Shown: piece after piece, positions 42,823 to 52,045 of the stretch
Layout: the number at the start of each line of letters is the position of its first letter
How positions within the stretch are numbered: the stretch's first letter is position 1
Program-made: the position numbers and the translations under genes
DNA from: Paraburkholderia sejongensis
GTDB taxonomy: Bacteria > Pseudomonadota > Gammaproteobacteria > Burkholderiales > Burkholderiaceae
DNA length: 64,000 nucleotides
Direction of reading: 5' to 3'
Assembly: GCF_020880815.1 (NCBI RefSeq)
Contig: NZ_JAJITD010000016.1
Location: 1-64,000 of the forward strand
The notes under the pieces: model-generated
Seen by the model: only the letters and a program-made list of their open reading frames with translations
Told to the model about the DNA's origin: nothing
The model's database searches: none

Positions 42823-43703
42823 TGAGCGTGCTCGAATCGTCGCGCGTCGCTCGCGGATCGCGTGGTAGCGCGAAGCAACCGCGCGGCAAGCGCTTCGCTG
42901 TACGCGCTGGAAAGACCTTTCGCGGGATGCCCGGCGAAGGGCCGACCGCTTGGCTCAGCGTGGGCTGCGTCGTCGCGTTTGCGATCCTGTGGTGGACCGC
43001 CACGCATTTCCACTGGCTTGCACCGCTGTTCCTGCCCGCACCGGAAGCGGTCTGGCACGCGTTCGTCGATGCATGGAACGGCCGTCTGCAAGGCGGCCTG
43101 CCGTTGTCCGAGCATTTGTTGTGGAGCGCGCTTCGCGTGTTCGGCGCATTCCTGCTCGCCGCCGTCACCGCGATTCCGCTCGGCATTCTGATGGGTGTGA
43201 GCCGGATCGCGCGCGGTTTGCTCGATCCGCCGTTGGAGTTCTACCGGCCGCTGCCGCCGCTCGCGTACCTGCCGCTCGTCGTGATCTGGTTCGGCATCGA
43301 CGAGACCGCGAAGATCGTCGTGATCTGGCTCGCGTGCTTCGCGCCGATCGCGATGGCCGCGCGCGCCGGGGTGCGCAGCGCGAGCGTCGAGCAGGTCAAC
43401 GCCGCGTGGTCGCTCGGCGCGAGTTTCCGCCAGGTGGTGCTGCACGTGGTGTTGCCCGCGGCGCTGCCGGAAATTCTCACCGGCCTGCGGATCGCGATCG
43501 GCTTCGGCTGGACCACGCTGGTGGCCGCCGAAATGGTCGCGGCGACCGCCGGCCTCGGCCAGATGGTGCTGAACGCATCGGGCTTTCTGCGCACCGACGT
43601 GGTCGTGATGGGCATCGTGCTGATCGGTCTGATCGCGTGGCTGTTCGATCTCGGCATGCGCGCGCTCGAGCGCCGGCTGGTGCCGTGGAAAGGCAAGCAA
43701 TGA
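42822..43703 (+). CDS. tauC: Taurine ABC transporter, permease
   Basis: 293 aa. About six membrane helices after a 45-residue basic N-terminus. The EAA loop contains NAAWSLGASFRQVVLHVVLPAALPEI (split). LEFYRPLPPLAYLPLVVIWFG is typical of TauC. Its ATG overlaps the tauB stop by one base. Confidence 0.88.
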   Translation: MSVLESSRVARGSRGSAKQPRGKRFAVRAGKTFRGMPGEGPTAWLSVGCVVAFAILWWTATHFHWLAPLFLPAPEAVWHAFVDAWNGRLQGGLPLSEHLLWSALRVFGAFLLAAVTAIPLGILMGVSRIARGLLDPPLEFYRPLPPLAYLPLVVIWFGIDETAKIVVIWLACFAPIAMAARAGVRSASVEQVNAAWSLGASFRQVVLHVVLPAALPEILTGLRIAIGFGWTTLVAAEMVAATAGLGQMVLNASGFLRTDVVVMGIVLIGLIAWLFDLGMRALERRLVPWKGKQ

Positions 43704-43793
43704 GCGCCGTTCGCCGCATATCAGTTATGCCGCATAGCTCCTGACGATTGATTGGTTCGCCGCCGCGCGACGCGTTGCTACAGTCGCGTCTCG

Positions 43794-43819
43794 CAGTCCC
43801 GAATGACAGTCCCGAATGA
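43794..43819 (+). repeat. 13-bp tandem duplication
   Basis: CAGTCCCGAATGA twice head to tail in the gap before the amino-acid binding-protein gene. Confidence 0.8.
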
Positions 43820-43882
43820 CGCCGGCGGAACGCACGATTGAATGCATTGCGCCGCGCCCACACTCAAAAACAAGGCCAAATC

Positions 43883-44701
43883 ATGAAGATCAGAATCGCT
43901 GGCGCAGCAGTCATGGGGTTGCTGCTCGCACTTTCCGGCGCCGCCCACGCCGACCGTCTCGACGACATCAAGAAAGCCGGCGTGCTGCGCGTGGCCACCT
44001 TCGACAGCAATGCGCCGTTCGGTTTCGTCGACGCGAAGAGCAACCAGATCGTCGGGCTCGACGTCGACTATGCGCGCGCGGTGGCGAACAAGCTCGGCGT
44101 GAAGCTCGAAATCCAGCCGACCAATCCGGCTAACCGGATCGCGTTCCTGAAGTCCGGCAAGGTAGACCTCGTGTTCGCGAACTTCACGATCACCGACGAG
44201 CGTAAAAAGGAAGTCGATTTCAGCACCCCATATTTTTCGTCGGGCACGCAGTTCATCGCGAAGAAGGGTGTGCTGAAGTCGCCGCAGCAGCTCAATACGC
44301 TGCGCGTCGGCGCCGACAAGGGCACCACCAACGAACAGCAGGTGCGCGCGCAATTCCCGGGCGCGACGATCGTCGCGTACGACGACACGCCGTTCGCGTT
44401 CGCCGCGCTGCGTGCCGGCAACGTGCAGGCGATCACTCAGGACGGCCCGAAACTGGTCGCGCTGCTCGCGAACATACCCGACAAGACGAACTACGAGATT
44501 CCCGCTTTCACGATTTCGAACGACTACGAAGGCGTCGGCGTGCCGAAAGGCGAAGTGCGTCTGCTGAACGCGGTCGACGATACGCTCAAGAGCCTCGAAG
44601 CGGACGGCAGCGCGGCGAAGATTTATGACCACTGGTTCGGACCGGAGAGCCGCGCGCCGCTGCCGCGTCTGTTCAAGATCGGCGATCCGCAAAAGAGCTG
44701 A
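43883..44701 (+). CDS. Amino-acid ABC transporter, substrate-binding protein
   Basis: 272 aa. A signal peptide ends at AAHAD. Type 2 periplasmic-binding fold of the polar amino-acid family: LRVATFDSNAPFGFVDAK, NRIAFLKSGKVDLVFANFTIT, VGADKGTTNEQQVRAQFPGA. The ligand is unknown (Glu/Gln/cystine class). Two permeases follow on the same strand but no ATPase gene. Confidence 0.85.
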   Translation: MKIRIAGAAVMGLLLALSGAAHADRLDDIKKAGVLRVATFDSNAPFGFVDAKSNQIVGLDVDYARAVANKLGVKLEIQPTNPANRIAFLKSGKVDLVFANFTITDERKKEVDFSTPYFSSGTQFIAKKGVLKSPQQLNTLRVGADKGTTNEQQVRAQFPGATIVAYDDTPFAFAALRAGNVQAITQDGPKLVALLANIPDKTNYEIPAFTISNDYEGVGVPKGEVRLLNAVDDTLKSLEADGSAAKIYDHWFGPESRAPLPRLFKIGDPQKS

Positions 44702-44795
44702 GTCGGCGAATCAGAACTTTTGTGAGCGGCCCGCCGGATCGACACGGCGGGCCGCATTTCATTTCGCAACGTAAATATCCGAGCAGAAGAACGGC

Positions 44796-45524
44796 ATGAA
44801 CGGTTGGCTGGAACCGAAGTACCTTGGCTGGATCGCCCACGGCTTTCTATTGACGCTGCTGTTATCCGCATGCGCGGGCATCGCGGCGACGTTTGCCGGT
44901 TTCGTGCTGGCGCTCGCGCGTGATGCGCGCCACGCCGCTCTCGCGCGAAGCGCGGCGCTCTACGTGCTGGCGTTCCGCAATTCGCCATTGCTCGTGCAAT
45001 TGCTGTTCTGGTATTTCGGCGCGGCGACGTTGCTGCCGCAAAGCTGGATGGAATGGCTCAATGCGGGTCACACGCTCACACTGTGGGGCTGGCATATCGC
45101 GTGGCCGCCGTTCGAATTCGTCGCCGGCTGGGTCGGGCTCACCTGCTATACGACCGCGTTCGTCGGCGAGGAATTTCGCGCCGGCATGCGCGGCGTGAAG
45201 GACGCGCAGCATCAGGCCGCCGCCGCGTTGGGGCTGACGCCTCTCGCCGCCTTCCGCTACGTGATCCTGCCGCAGGCGATCCGCATCGCGACGCCGCCGC
45301 TGGCCGGGCAGTACATGAACCTCGTGAAGAATTCGTCGCTGGCAATGACCATCGGTCTCGCGGAACTGTCGTACGTATCGCGCCAGGTCGATACCGAGAC
45401 GTTCAAGACTTTTCAGGCGTTCGGCGCGGCGACCGTGCTGTATATCGCGATCATCGCGGTGATCGAAGCGGCGCTGCTGCTCTGGCAGCGCGGCAGCGCA
45501 CGCGCATGGCAGGCGGGGCAATGA
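44796..45524 (+). CDS. Amino-acid ABC transporter, permease 1
   Basis: 242 aa HisM/GlnP-type permease with about five membrane helices. The EAA loop QAAAALGLTPLAAFRYVILPQAIRI (split) is clear. It overlaps the next permease by 4 bp, so the two probably form a heterodimer. Confidence 0.87.
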   Translation: MNGWLEPKYLGWIAHGFLLTLLLSACAGIAATFAGFVLALARDARHAALARSAALYVLAFRNSPLLVQLLFWYFGAATLLPQSWMEWLNAGHTLTLWGWHIAWPPFEFVAGWVGLTCYTTAFVGEEFRAGMRGVKDAQHQAAAALGLTPLAAFRYVILPQAIRIATPPLAGQYMNLVKNSSLAMTIGLAELSYVSRQVDTETFKTFQAFGAATVLYIAIIAVIEAALLLWQRGSARAWQAGQ

Positions 45525-46261
45525 TGAGCGCGCTCGACTGGTTGCCGACGCTGCGCTATCTGCTGCTCGGCACGTTCCCCGATGGACCGCTCGGCGGCCT
45601 CGCGTTGACGGTCGCGCTGGCGCTCGTGTCGGCGCTGCTGTCGGCCGTGCTCGGTCTCGCCGGCGGCATTGCGTTGTCGCTCACGCGCGGCGCCGCGCAT
45701 CTCGCGCTGACCGCGCTTATCGGTTTCTTTCGCGCGATTCCGGTGCTGATGCTGATCTTCTGGACTTTCTTCCTGATGCCGATGCTGTTGCACGTCGACG
45801 TGCCCGGCCTCGCGACCGTGGTCTGCGCGCTCGCGCTGATCGGCGGCGCGTATCTGTCGCATTCGGTGCAGGCGGGAATTGCAGCGGTCGGCGTGGGGCA
45901 GGCGCAGGCGGCGGTTTCGCTCGGTATGACGCGCTGGCAGGCGCTACGCTACGTGCAGTTGCCGCAGGCGATCCGGATCATGACGCCGTCGTTCGTCAAT
46001 CAGTGGGTGTCGCTGGTGAAGGATACGTCGCTTGCGTATATCGTCGGCGTGCCCGAGTTTACTTTTCTCGCCAATCAGGTCAATAACCGGCTAATGATCT
46101 ACCCGGTGCAGATCTTTCTATTCGTCGGCGTCGTTTATCTGCTGTTGTGTTCGCTGCTGCAATACGGCGCGACGCGTTTGTTGAGTCGTCGCGCGGAAGC
46201 CGGAAGCGCGCCGGCGGCTCGCGCGGCAAAGCGCAAATGGACGTTGCCTTTTCGCGTGTGA
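45521..46261 (+). CDS. Amino-acid ABC transporter, permease 2
   Basis: 246 aa HisM/GlnP-type permease. The EAA loop is AVSLGMTRWQALRYVQLPQAIRI (split), and GFFRAIPVLMLIFW is the usual helix 2-3 motif. Two consecutive ATGs are possible starts; the first overlaps the previous stop. Downstream, the next gene is on the opposite strand, so the ATPase of this transporter must come from elsewhere. Confidence 0.87.
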   Translation: MMSALDWLPTLRYLLLGTFPDGPLGGLALTVALALVSALLSAVLGLAGGIALSLTRGAAHLALTALIGFFRAIPVLMLIFWTFFLMPMLLHVDVPGLATVVCALALIGGAYLSHSVQAGIAAVGVGQAQAAVSLGMTRWQALRYVQLPQAIRIMTPSFVNQWVSLVKDTSLAYIVGVPEFTFLANQVNNRLMIYPVQIFLFVGVVYLLLCSLLQYGATRLLSRRAEAGSAPAARAAKRKWTLPFRV

Positions 46262-46296
46262 ACGCTGTCGTGAAATAGCGTCCGCGCTACCCCTCG

Positions 46297-47034
46297 TTAC
46301 ATTGTGAGCAGCACGTCGCGCAGCGCATCCAGCGATGCGTCGCGCGGATTTCTCGGCCGCTGCAATGTAATCGGCAGTTCTCGCGCAATCCGGCTGGGCC
46401 CGTCCGTGCCCGCCGGCGATAGCAGCAGAACGCGATCGGACAGCGCCAGCGCTTCGTCGAGATCGTGCGTGACCAGCAGCACTGTCGTGCCGCGTGCCTG
46501 CTTCAGCGTGAGCAGCAACTGCTGCAGGCGCGCGCGCGTGAGCGCGTCGACCGCGCTGAACGGTTCGTCGAGCAGCAGCAGATCGGGTTCGGTGAACAGA
46601 CCGCGCGCGAGCGCAACGCGCTGCGCCATGCCGCCGGACAGCTGCTTCGGCAGTGCATCGTGCACGCCCGCGAGACCGACTTCGGCGAGCAGCGCGGCGA
46701 CGCGCGGATCGTCGCCCGCGCGCGGGCCGGCGGCGAATGCGATGTTATCGGCGACGCTGAGCCACGGCAGCAGACGCGGCTCCTGAAAGATCATGCCGAC
46801 CCGCGGCGACGGTTCGCGAAGCGGCTCGCGCTCGAACAGCACGCTGCCCTGGGTGTCATGATCGAGACCGGCCAGCGCGCGCAACAATGTGCTCTTGCCG
46901 CAGCCGCTCGGACCGACGAGGCTGACGATCTCGCCGCGTGCGAGCGTGAAGGAGACCTGATCGAAAATCTTGCGGCCGGCGAAGCGCCGCGATAGCGCGC
47001 GCACTTCGAGCAGCGGGGCGAGTGCCTGATTCAT
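46297..47034 (-). CDS. ssuB: Sulfonate-type ABC transporter, ATPase (SsuB-like)
   Basis: 245 aa. Walker A VGPSGCGKST near residue 40, Q-loop MIFQEPRLLPW, signature LSGGMAQRVALARGL, Walker B LLLLDEPFSAVDALTR. It is grouped with SsuB by the Q-loop and by the neighbouring SsuA/SsuC-like genes. Its start overlaps the permease stop by 4 bp. Confidence 0.82.
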   Translation of the reverse strand: MNQALAPLLEVRALSRRFAGRKIFDQVSFTLARGEIVSLVGPSGCGKSTLLRALAGLDHDTQGSVLFEREPLREPSPRVGMIFQEPRLLPWLSVADNIAFAAGPRAGDDPRVAALLAEVGLAGVHDALPKQLSGGMAQRVALARGLFTEPDLLLLDEPFSAVDALTRARLQQLLLTLKQARGTTVLLVTHDLDEALALSDRVLLLSPAGTDGPSRIARELPITLQRPRNPRDASLDALRDVLLTM

Positions 47035-47921
47035 CGCGCGGCTCCAGATACTTCGTGTGCATCGCGCCACGACAACACGTGTATTTCCAGCGCTTTCAGC
47101 AGGCCGTCGCTCAGTTTGCCGAGCAGCGCGAGCAGCAGAATCGCACCGAACACCAGATCGGGACGGCCGGTCTCGCGGCCGTCGCTGAGCAGATAGCCGA
47201 GTCCGCGCGTCGCCGCGATCAGTTCGGCGGCGACCATGAACATCCATGCGAGGCTCAATCCGGTACGCAAGCCGGTGAAAATCTGCGGCATCGATGCCGG
47301 CAGCAGAATACGGGTGAACAGCGCGCGCCGGCTCAAGCGGTTCAATTGGCCAAATTCGATCAGCTTGCGATCGACGCCCCGGATGCCGGCGACCACCGCG
47401 AGTTGCACCGGAAAGAACGCGCCGATTGCTATCAGCGTGATTTTGGGCGCTTCGTCGATGCCCATCCACAGCAGCAGAATGGGCACCCACGCGAGCGACG
47501 GAATCGCGCGCAACGCCTGGAACGCCGGGTCGAGCAATGCATCGATGCGCCGGCTCAAACCCATCGCCGCGCCGATCAGCACTGCAAACACCGCGCCGAG
47601 CGCGAAGCCGGCGTACACGCGCAGCACGCTTGCGCCGATATGACGGGCGAGGCGGGCGGCGCCGAGGTCCCACAGCGTTTGCGCGATCGAGCTGGGGGCC
47701 GGCACCAGATGCGCGGGCAGCACTGACGCGCGCACCAGTGCTTCGATTGCGGCGAGAAACACAAACGGCAGCGCGAGGCCTGCATAGCGCCAGCGTCGCA
47801 ATGGATCGCGCGTGGGTTGGGCAGGTGCGGTTGCATTGCCCGCGGTGCGTTCGTCGGTGCGTTCGCCGGTGCGTTCGTCGGCGTGGCCGAGGCGGGCGAC
47901 GGATTCTTCTGCGACTGTCAT
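47031..47921 (-). CDS. ssuC: Sulfonate-type ABC transporter, permease (SsuC-like)
   Basis: 296 aa with about six membrane helices. The EAA-type loop and FQALRAIPSLAWVPILLLWMGIDEAPKI (split) are typical of SsuC/TauC. The soluble N-terminus carries a four-residue repeat (DERTGERTDERT) encoded by a 12-bp triplicated unit, not part of the fold. Confidence 0.82.
   Translation of the reverse strand: MTVAEESVARLGHADERTGERTDERTAGNATAPAQPTRDPLRRWRYAGLALPFVFLAAIEALVRASVLPAHLVPAPSSIAQTLWDLGAARLARHIGASVLRVYAGFALGAVFAVLIGAAMGLSRRIDALLDPAFQALRAIPSLAWVPILLLWMGIDEAPKITLIAIGAFFPVQLAVVAGIRGVDRKLIEFGQLNRLSRRALFTRILLPASMPQIFTGLRTGLSLAWMFMVAAELIAATRGLGYLLSDGRETGRPDLVFGAILLLALLGKLSDGLLKALEIHVLSWRDAHEVSGAAR
47844..47879 (-). 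repeat. 12-bp coding repeat, three copies
   Basis: The plus-strand unit GGTGCGTTCGTC occurs three times (the middle one with one C for T). It encodes the ERT(D/G) repeat near the N-terminus of the permease on the minus strand. Being a multiple of three it keeps frame when copy number changes. Confidence 0.8.
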
Positions 47922-47973
47922 GATTTGACGGAAACCCGCGCGGCAACACCACGCGGGGATTCGATTCGATGCG

Positions 47974-49014
47974 TTATTGCGTGCTGCCGGTGTTATTTGT
48001 GGCGGCGGTTGCGAGCGCTGCGCCGGCGATATGCGGGTCGATCAGCGTATCGATGATCTGGTTCAGATTGGTGCCGCTCTTCACCAGTTGCTCGTCGACC
48101 AGAATCGGCGCGGCGGCTTTCAGCGCGGCGATCTGGCGTGGGCCCGGTTGCGGCTGGCTGAAATCATTGCGGCTCAGTTGCAGCTTCGCGACCGGCAGCG
48201 ATACCTTCGATTCTTCCGCGACGATCTTCGCGGTGTCGTCCGGATGCGCGGCGATCCATACGCGGGCTTTTTCGTAGACTTTCAACACCCGCGCGAGCGC
48301 TTCCGGATGCTCGCGAATAAAGTCTTCGCGCGCGTTCAGAAAGCCCCAGGTGTTGAAGTCGACATTGCGGTACAGAAGCCGCGCGCCGTCGTCGATCTGC
48401 GCGGCGGCCATATGCGGATCGAGGCCGGCCCATGCATCGACCTGGCCGTTGGCGAGCGCGACGCGGCCGTCCGGGTGTTGCAGATTGACGATCTCGACGT
48501 CGTCGCGCGACAGACCGGCCGTGTGCAACGCGCGCAGCGTGAACAGGAACGGGTCGGTGCCCTTGGTCGCGGCGATCTTCTTGCCCTTCAGATCGGCGAG
48601 AGTTTTGTACGGCGAATCCTTGCGCACGACGAGCGCGGTCCATTCCGGGCGCGAGAAGATATACACCGCGCGAATCGGGTTGCCGTTCGCCTTGCCGAGT
48701 ACCGCGGCCAGTCCCGCGGTCGAACCGATGTCGATCGCGCCGCTATTCAGGTATTCGAGCGCGCGATTGCTGCCGAGGCTCAGTATCCATTTGACCTGGG
48801 TATGGTCGGCGGCGAACTCCTGTTCGAGCCAGCCGTTGCGTTTGATCACCAGGCTTTCCGGCGAGTAGTACGCGTAGTCGAGTTTCAGTTCGCCCAGAGG
48901 CGCGGCGTGCGCGTTGCCGGCCAGGCCGAATGCGAGTGCGGCGGCCGCTGCTGCCGCTGCCGCTTTCAGCAGGCGACGCCGAGTGGAGAATGCCAGGCCC
49001 CGGGCGAGTGACAT
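47974..49014 (-). CDS. ssuA: Sulfonate-type ABC transporter, substrate-binding protein (SsuA-like)
   Basis: 346 aa. The N-terminus has STRRRLLKAA followed by a poly-Ala hydrophobic core and an AHAAP cleavage region; the twin arginines allow Tat export. The NMT1/SsuA fold shows in DYAYYSPESLVIKRNGWLEQEF (split) and KGKKIAATKGTDPFLFTLRAL. The ligand is probably an alkanesulfonate. First of three minus-strand genes; no SsuD-type monooxygenase is adjacent on that strand. Confidence 0.82.
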   Translation of the reverse strand: MSLARGLAFSTRRRLLKAAAAAAAAALAFGLAGNAHAAPLGELKLDYAYYSPESLVIKRNGWLEQEFAADHTQVKWILSLGSNRALEYLNSGAIDIGSTAGLAAVLGKANGNPIRAVYIFSRPEWTALVVRKDSPYKTLADLKGKKIAATKGTDPFLFTLRALHTAGLSRDDVEIVNLQHPDGRVALANGQVDAWAGLDPHMAAAQIDDGARLLYRNVDFNTWGFLNAREDFIREHPEALARVLKVYEKARVWIAAHPDDTAKIVAEESKVSLPVAKLQLSRNDFSQPQPGPRQIAALKAAAPILVDEQLVKSGTNLNQIIDTLIDPHIAGAALATAATNNTGSTQ

Positions 49015-49141
49015 CGGTTGTCCTTATGGTTGCGTGTGGTCAGACTCCGAATGTAGCGGATGCTCGCGCGCGGGCTAACCAATTAAAGGTAAGAATCAAA
49101 GCAGTTTTGGCGCTTTGCGGTTCGGGCTCCGAGCGGGTAAT

Positions 49142-49167
49142 AGTGGGGCAATACAGTGGGGCAATAC
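49142..49167 (+). repeat. 13-bp tandem duplication
   Basis: AGTGGGGCAATAC twice head to tail in the divergent region between ssuA-like and the deacylase gene at 49215, about 50 nt upstream of the latter's start. Confidence 0.8.
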
Positions 49168-49214
49168 TGCACAACTGGACGGCAGCCCGCCCGTCAACTT
49201 CCGCGAATCATCCA

Positions 49215-50240
49215 ATGAACCAACCAGCCTCCTCGACCCACCCGAATCCCATCCGCTGCGAAATCGACCTCGACGCGCCCGGCAAGCACGCCGGCTATCT
49301 GCGCTTGCCGCATTCGGTGCATCGGTCCGCGTATGGCTGGCTGCCGATCCCGATCGCGTCGATCCGCAACCGCGCGGGGCCGGTCGTGCTGGTGATGGCG
49401 GGCAATCACGGCGACGAATACGAAGGCCAGATTCTCGTTTCGCAACTGATCCGCGAAATCGATCCGGCCACCGTGTCCGGCCAGCTGATTCTTCTGCCGA
49501 TGGCCAATGCGCCGGCCGCCGAGGCCGGTTTGCGCACGTCGCCGCTCGACGGCGGTAATCTCAATCGCGAGTTTCCCGGCAATCCGCGAGGCACACCGAC
49601 CCAGGTGATCGCCGATTTCATCGAGCACCGACTCTTGGCGCGCGCGGACTATCTGCTCGATCTGCATTCGGGCGGCAGTTCGCTGCTGTATCGCGGCAAC
49701 AATATGCTGGCGATCGAGCCGCGCGACGACGAAGAACGGCGGCGACTGCAATACGCATTGCGCGCGTTCGGTTTGCCGAGCGCGTTCGTGCATGCGGAGA
49801 ATCCGGTGCACGCGGCGAGCGCCGCGCGCCGGCAACGGGCGCTGTCGATCACAGCCGAACTGGGCGGCGCGGGCACCGTCGATGCAACGCTGCTGCGCGA
49901 GGCGCGCCACGGCCTGTTGCATTTTCTCGGCGCGATCGAACTATTGCACGGTCCGCTCGTGCCGGATGCGCCGCCGGCCGACACGCGCTTTCTGCGCGTG
50001 GCCGGCGCGCGTCACTATGTGTATGCATACGACAATGGTCTGTTCGAGCCGCTGGTCGAACTGGGCGAACGGGTCATTGAAGGGCAGCCGGCCGCGCGCA
50101 TTCATTTTCCCGACACGCCGTTAAAGGAACCGGTGACCTGCGTATTCCAGAGCGCGGGCGAAGTGGTCTGCAAACGCGTGCCCGCGCTCGTCAGGCGCGG
50201 CGATTGTCTATTCCATCTCGCCGAAGAAGTGACCCGCTAA
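49215..50240 (+). CDS. Succinylglutamate desuccinylase/aspartoacylase-family deacylase
   Basis: 341 aa zinc carboxypeptidase-like fold. Metal ligands are in NHGDEYEG (His65, Glu68) and DLHSGG (His151). NLNREFPG carries the conserved Asn/Arg pair, and the C-terminal domain is of the kind seen in ectoine-type deacetylases. It removes an N-acyl group from an amino acid. Neighbouring acetyltransferase and flavin monooxygenases suggest a role in processing N-acetylated, possibly S-substituted, amino acids. Confidence 0.82.
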   Translation: MNQPASSTHPNPIRCEIDLDAPGKHAGYLRLPHSVHRSAYGWLPIPIASIRNRAGPVVLVMAGNHGDEYEGQILVSQLIREIDPATVSGQLILLPMANAPAAEAGLRTSPLDGGNLNREFPGNPRGTPTQVIADFIEHRLLARADYLLDLHSGGSSLLYRGNNMLAIEPRDDEERRRLQYALRAFGLPSAFVHAENPVHAASAARRQRALSITAELGGAGTVDATLLREARHGLLHFLGAIELLHGPLVPDAPPADTRFLRVAGARHYVYAYDNGLFEPLVELGERVIEGQPAARIHFPDTPLKEPVTCVFQSAGEVVCKRVPALVRRGDCLFHLAEEVTR

Positions 50241-50473
50241 AAGTGCAATGCGGCGCGCATCGCACATCGAACAGACACTGCGCGCGGCCGTTCGCTACGG
50301 CCTCCATCACGGCATCGCATCGTCATTCGAAGCCGCTATCGCAGCACGTTTCGCAACGATCGCAGCGAATCTCGATACTAGATAAACATAGCGAAATTGC
50401 TTCGTTAGCGGCAACGTGGCCGCACGCTATCGTATGAGCTCCTGAATATCCGCCGACTTCGAGTCGATCGTTC

Positions 50474-51025
50474 ATGAGCACTATCGTCGTTGACACCACG
50501 CCGCACGATCCGCGCGCCAAGCCGCTGCTTGATGCGCTGCTATTCGAATACGCGAGCCGCTACGAGGAGTATCGCAAGGATGGCGGCGCGGCCGCCGCGC
50601 AGGAAATGGCGCGCTATCCGGCCGAGCTGTTCGCGCCGCCGCATGGCGCATTCGTACTGCTGATCCGCGACGGCGAGACGGTCGGCGGCGGCGCGTTCAA
50701 GCGCTATGACGCGCGCACGGCCGAACTCAAACGCATCTGGACGCGCGACGATCTGCGTCGCCAGGGACTCGCCCGCCAGGTCGTGGAGGCGCTCGAAGAG
50801 CGCGCTCTCTCACAGGGCTATACCCGCATCTATCTGACCACCGGCTTCAAACAGCCTGAAGCGTGGGCGCTTTACGAGCGCACCGGTTACGCGTCCCTGT
50901 TCGATCCCGCGTTGCCGCCGGAAGTACACGTGCAGCTGCGCTACGGCAAGGACCTGCTCGCGCCGCAACGGATCGACACGCTCGACGATCTGCGCGCACA
51001 AGACGCGACACTGGCGGCGCGGTAG
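50474..51025 (+). CDS. GNAT-family N-acetyltransferase
   Basis: 183 aa. The GNAT core shows in LKRIWTRDDLRRQGLARQVVEALEERA (split; the acetyl-CoA-binding RRQGLAR loop near residue 97) and IYLTTGFKQPEAWALYERTGY. The substrate is unknown. It precedes an amino-acid binding protein gene by 44 bp, so it may acetylate the imported compound. Confidence 0.82.
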   Translation: MSTIVVDTTPHDPRAKPLLDALLFEYASRYEEYRKDGGAAAAQEMARYPAELFAPPHGAFVLLIRDGETVGGGAFKRYDARTAELKRIWTRDDLRRQGLARQVVEALEERALSQGYTRIYLTTGFKQPEAWALYERTGYASLFDPALPPEVHVQLRYGKDLLAPQRIDTLDDLRAQDATLAAR

Positions 51026-51069
51026 ATAGCCATTCGTTTCACCCTCCCCACCCTGCAACGGACCAAAAC

Positions 51070-51999
51070 ATGAAAGCAGTATTGCAACTGTCGTCGCTCG
51101 TGGCGGCCGCGCTGTTGTATGCGGGCGGCAGCGCGTTCGCCGCGACCTCGTTCGATCTGAGCCCTGAACAGCACAGCCGGATTCGCGCACAACAGGACGT
51201 GGCCGCGACCAAGGCATTGCCCGCGAACTTTCCGTTCGTCGCGAAAGACGCGTTGACGATCGGCATCGTGGTCGCGCATCCGCCGATCAGCACCTACGCG
51301 ACCGATGCGAAAACCGTGGTCGGCTTCGATCCCGATCTCGCGCAACTGGTCGCGGACAGCCTGGGCCGCAAACTGAACGTGGTGATTCTTTCGTGGCCGG
51401 ACTGGCCGCTCGCGCTTGCATCCGGCAAGGTCGACGCGGTGATTTCGAACGTCACGGTGACCGAAGAGCGCAAAGCCAAGTTCGACTTCTCGACTTACCG
51501 GCGCGATGAGGTCGGCTTCTTCGTGAAGACCGACAGCCCGATCAAATCGATCAGGGAACCTAAGGACGTGGCGGGCCTTCGCGTGATTACCGACGCCGGC
51601 ACGAATCAGGAAAAGATCCTGCTGGCATGGGACAAGGACAACGTCGCGCACGGACTGAAGCCGATCCAGGTGCAGTACTACGACGACGACGCGGTCAAAT
51701 CGGTCGCGCTGCAATCGGGCCGCGCCGACGCGATTTTCAGCGTCAATGCCGCGCTGTCGTACGACTCGGCCGCGCACGGCAAGACCCGCCAGGTCGGCAC
51801 CGTCAGCGGCGGCTGGCCGCGCACCGCCGAAGTCGCGGTGACCACGCGCAAAGGCAGCGGGCTCGCGGCGCCGGTGACGATCGTGCTGAACGATCTGATC
51901 GGCAATGGCCAGTACCGCTCGGTGCTGGAGCGCTGGAATCTCGGCTCGGAAGCGATCGACAAAGCCGCGACCAATCCGCCGGGTCTGCCGAAATCCTGA
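51070..51999 (+). CDS. Amino-acid-type ABC transporter, substrate-binding protein (copy 1)
   Basis: 309 aa. A Sec signal peptide ends near SAFAAT. Polar amino-acid-binding fold with WPDWPLALASGKVDAVISNV and ITDAGTNQEKILLAW. It is clearly paralogous to the protein at 56326: they share the FDLSP/VDLSP start, SNVxVTExRKxKFDF, and the NPPGLPK C-terminus. The two flank the monooxygenase genes and the fused transporter. Confidence 0.85.
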   Translation: MKAVLQLSSLVAAALLYAGGSAFAATSFDLSPEQHSRIRAQQDVAATKALPANFPFVAKDALTIGIVVAHPPISTYATDAKTVVGFDPDLAQLVADSLGRKLNVVILSWPDWPLALASGKVDAVISNVTVTEERKAKFDFSTYRRDEVGFFVKTDSPIKSIREPKDVAGLRVITDAGTNQEKILLAWDKDNVAHGLKPIQVQYYDDDAVKSVALQSGRADAIFSVNAALSYDSAAHGKTRQVGTVSGGWPRTAEVAVTTRKGSGLAAPVTIVLNDLIGNGQYRSVLERWNLGSEAIDKAATNPPGLPKS

Positions 52000-52045
52000 A
52001 CCCGCGAGCGCGTGTCGTCTCCCTTCTTCGCCTATTCGCTATCCC

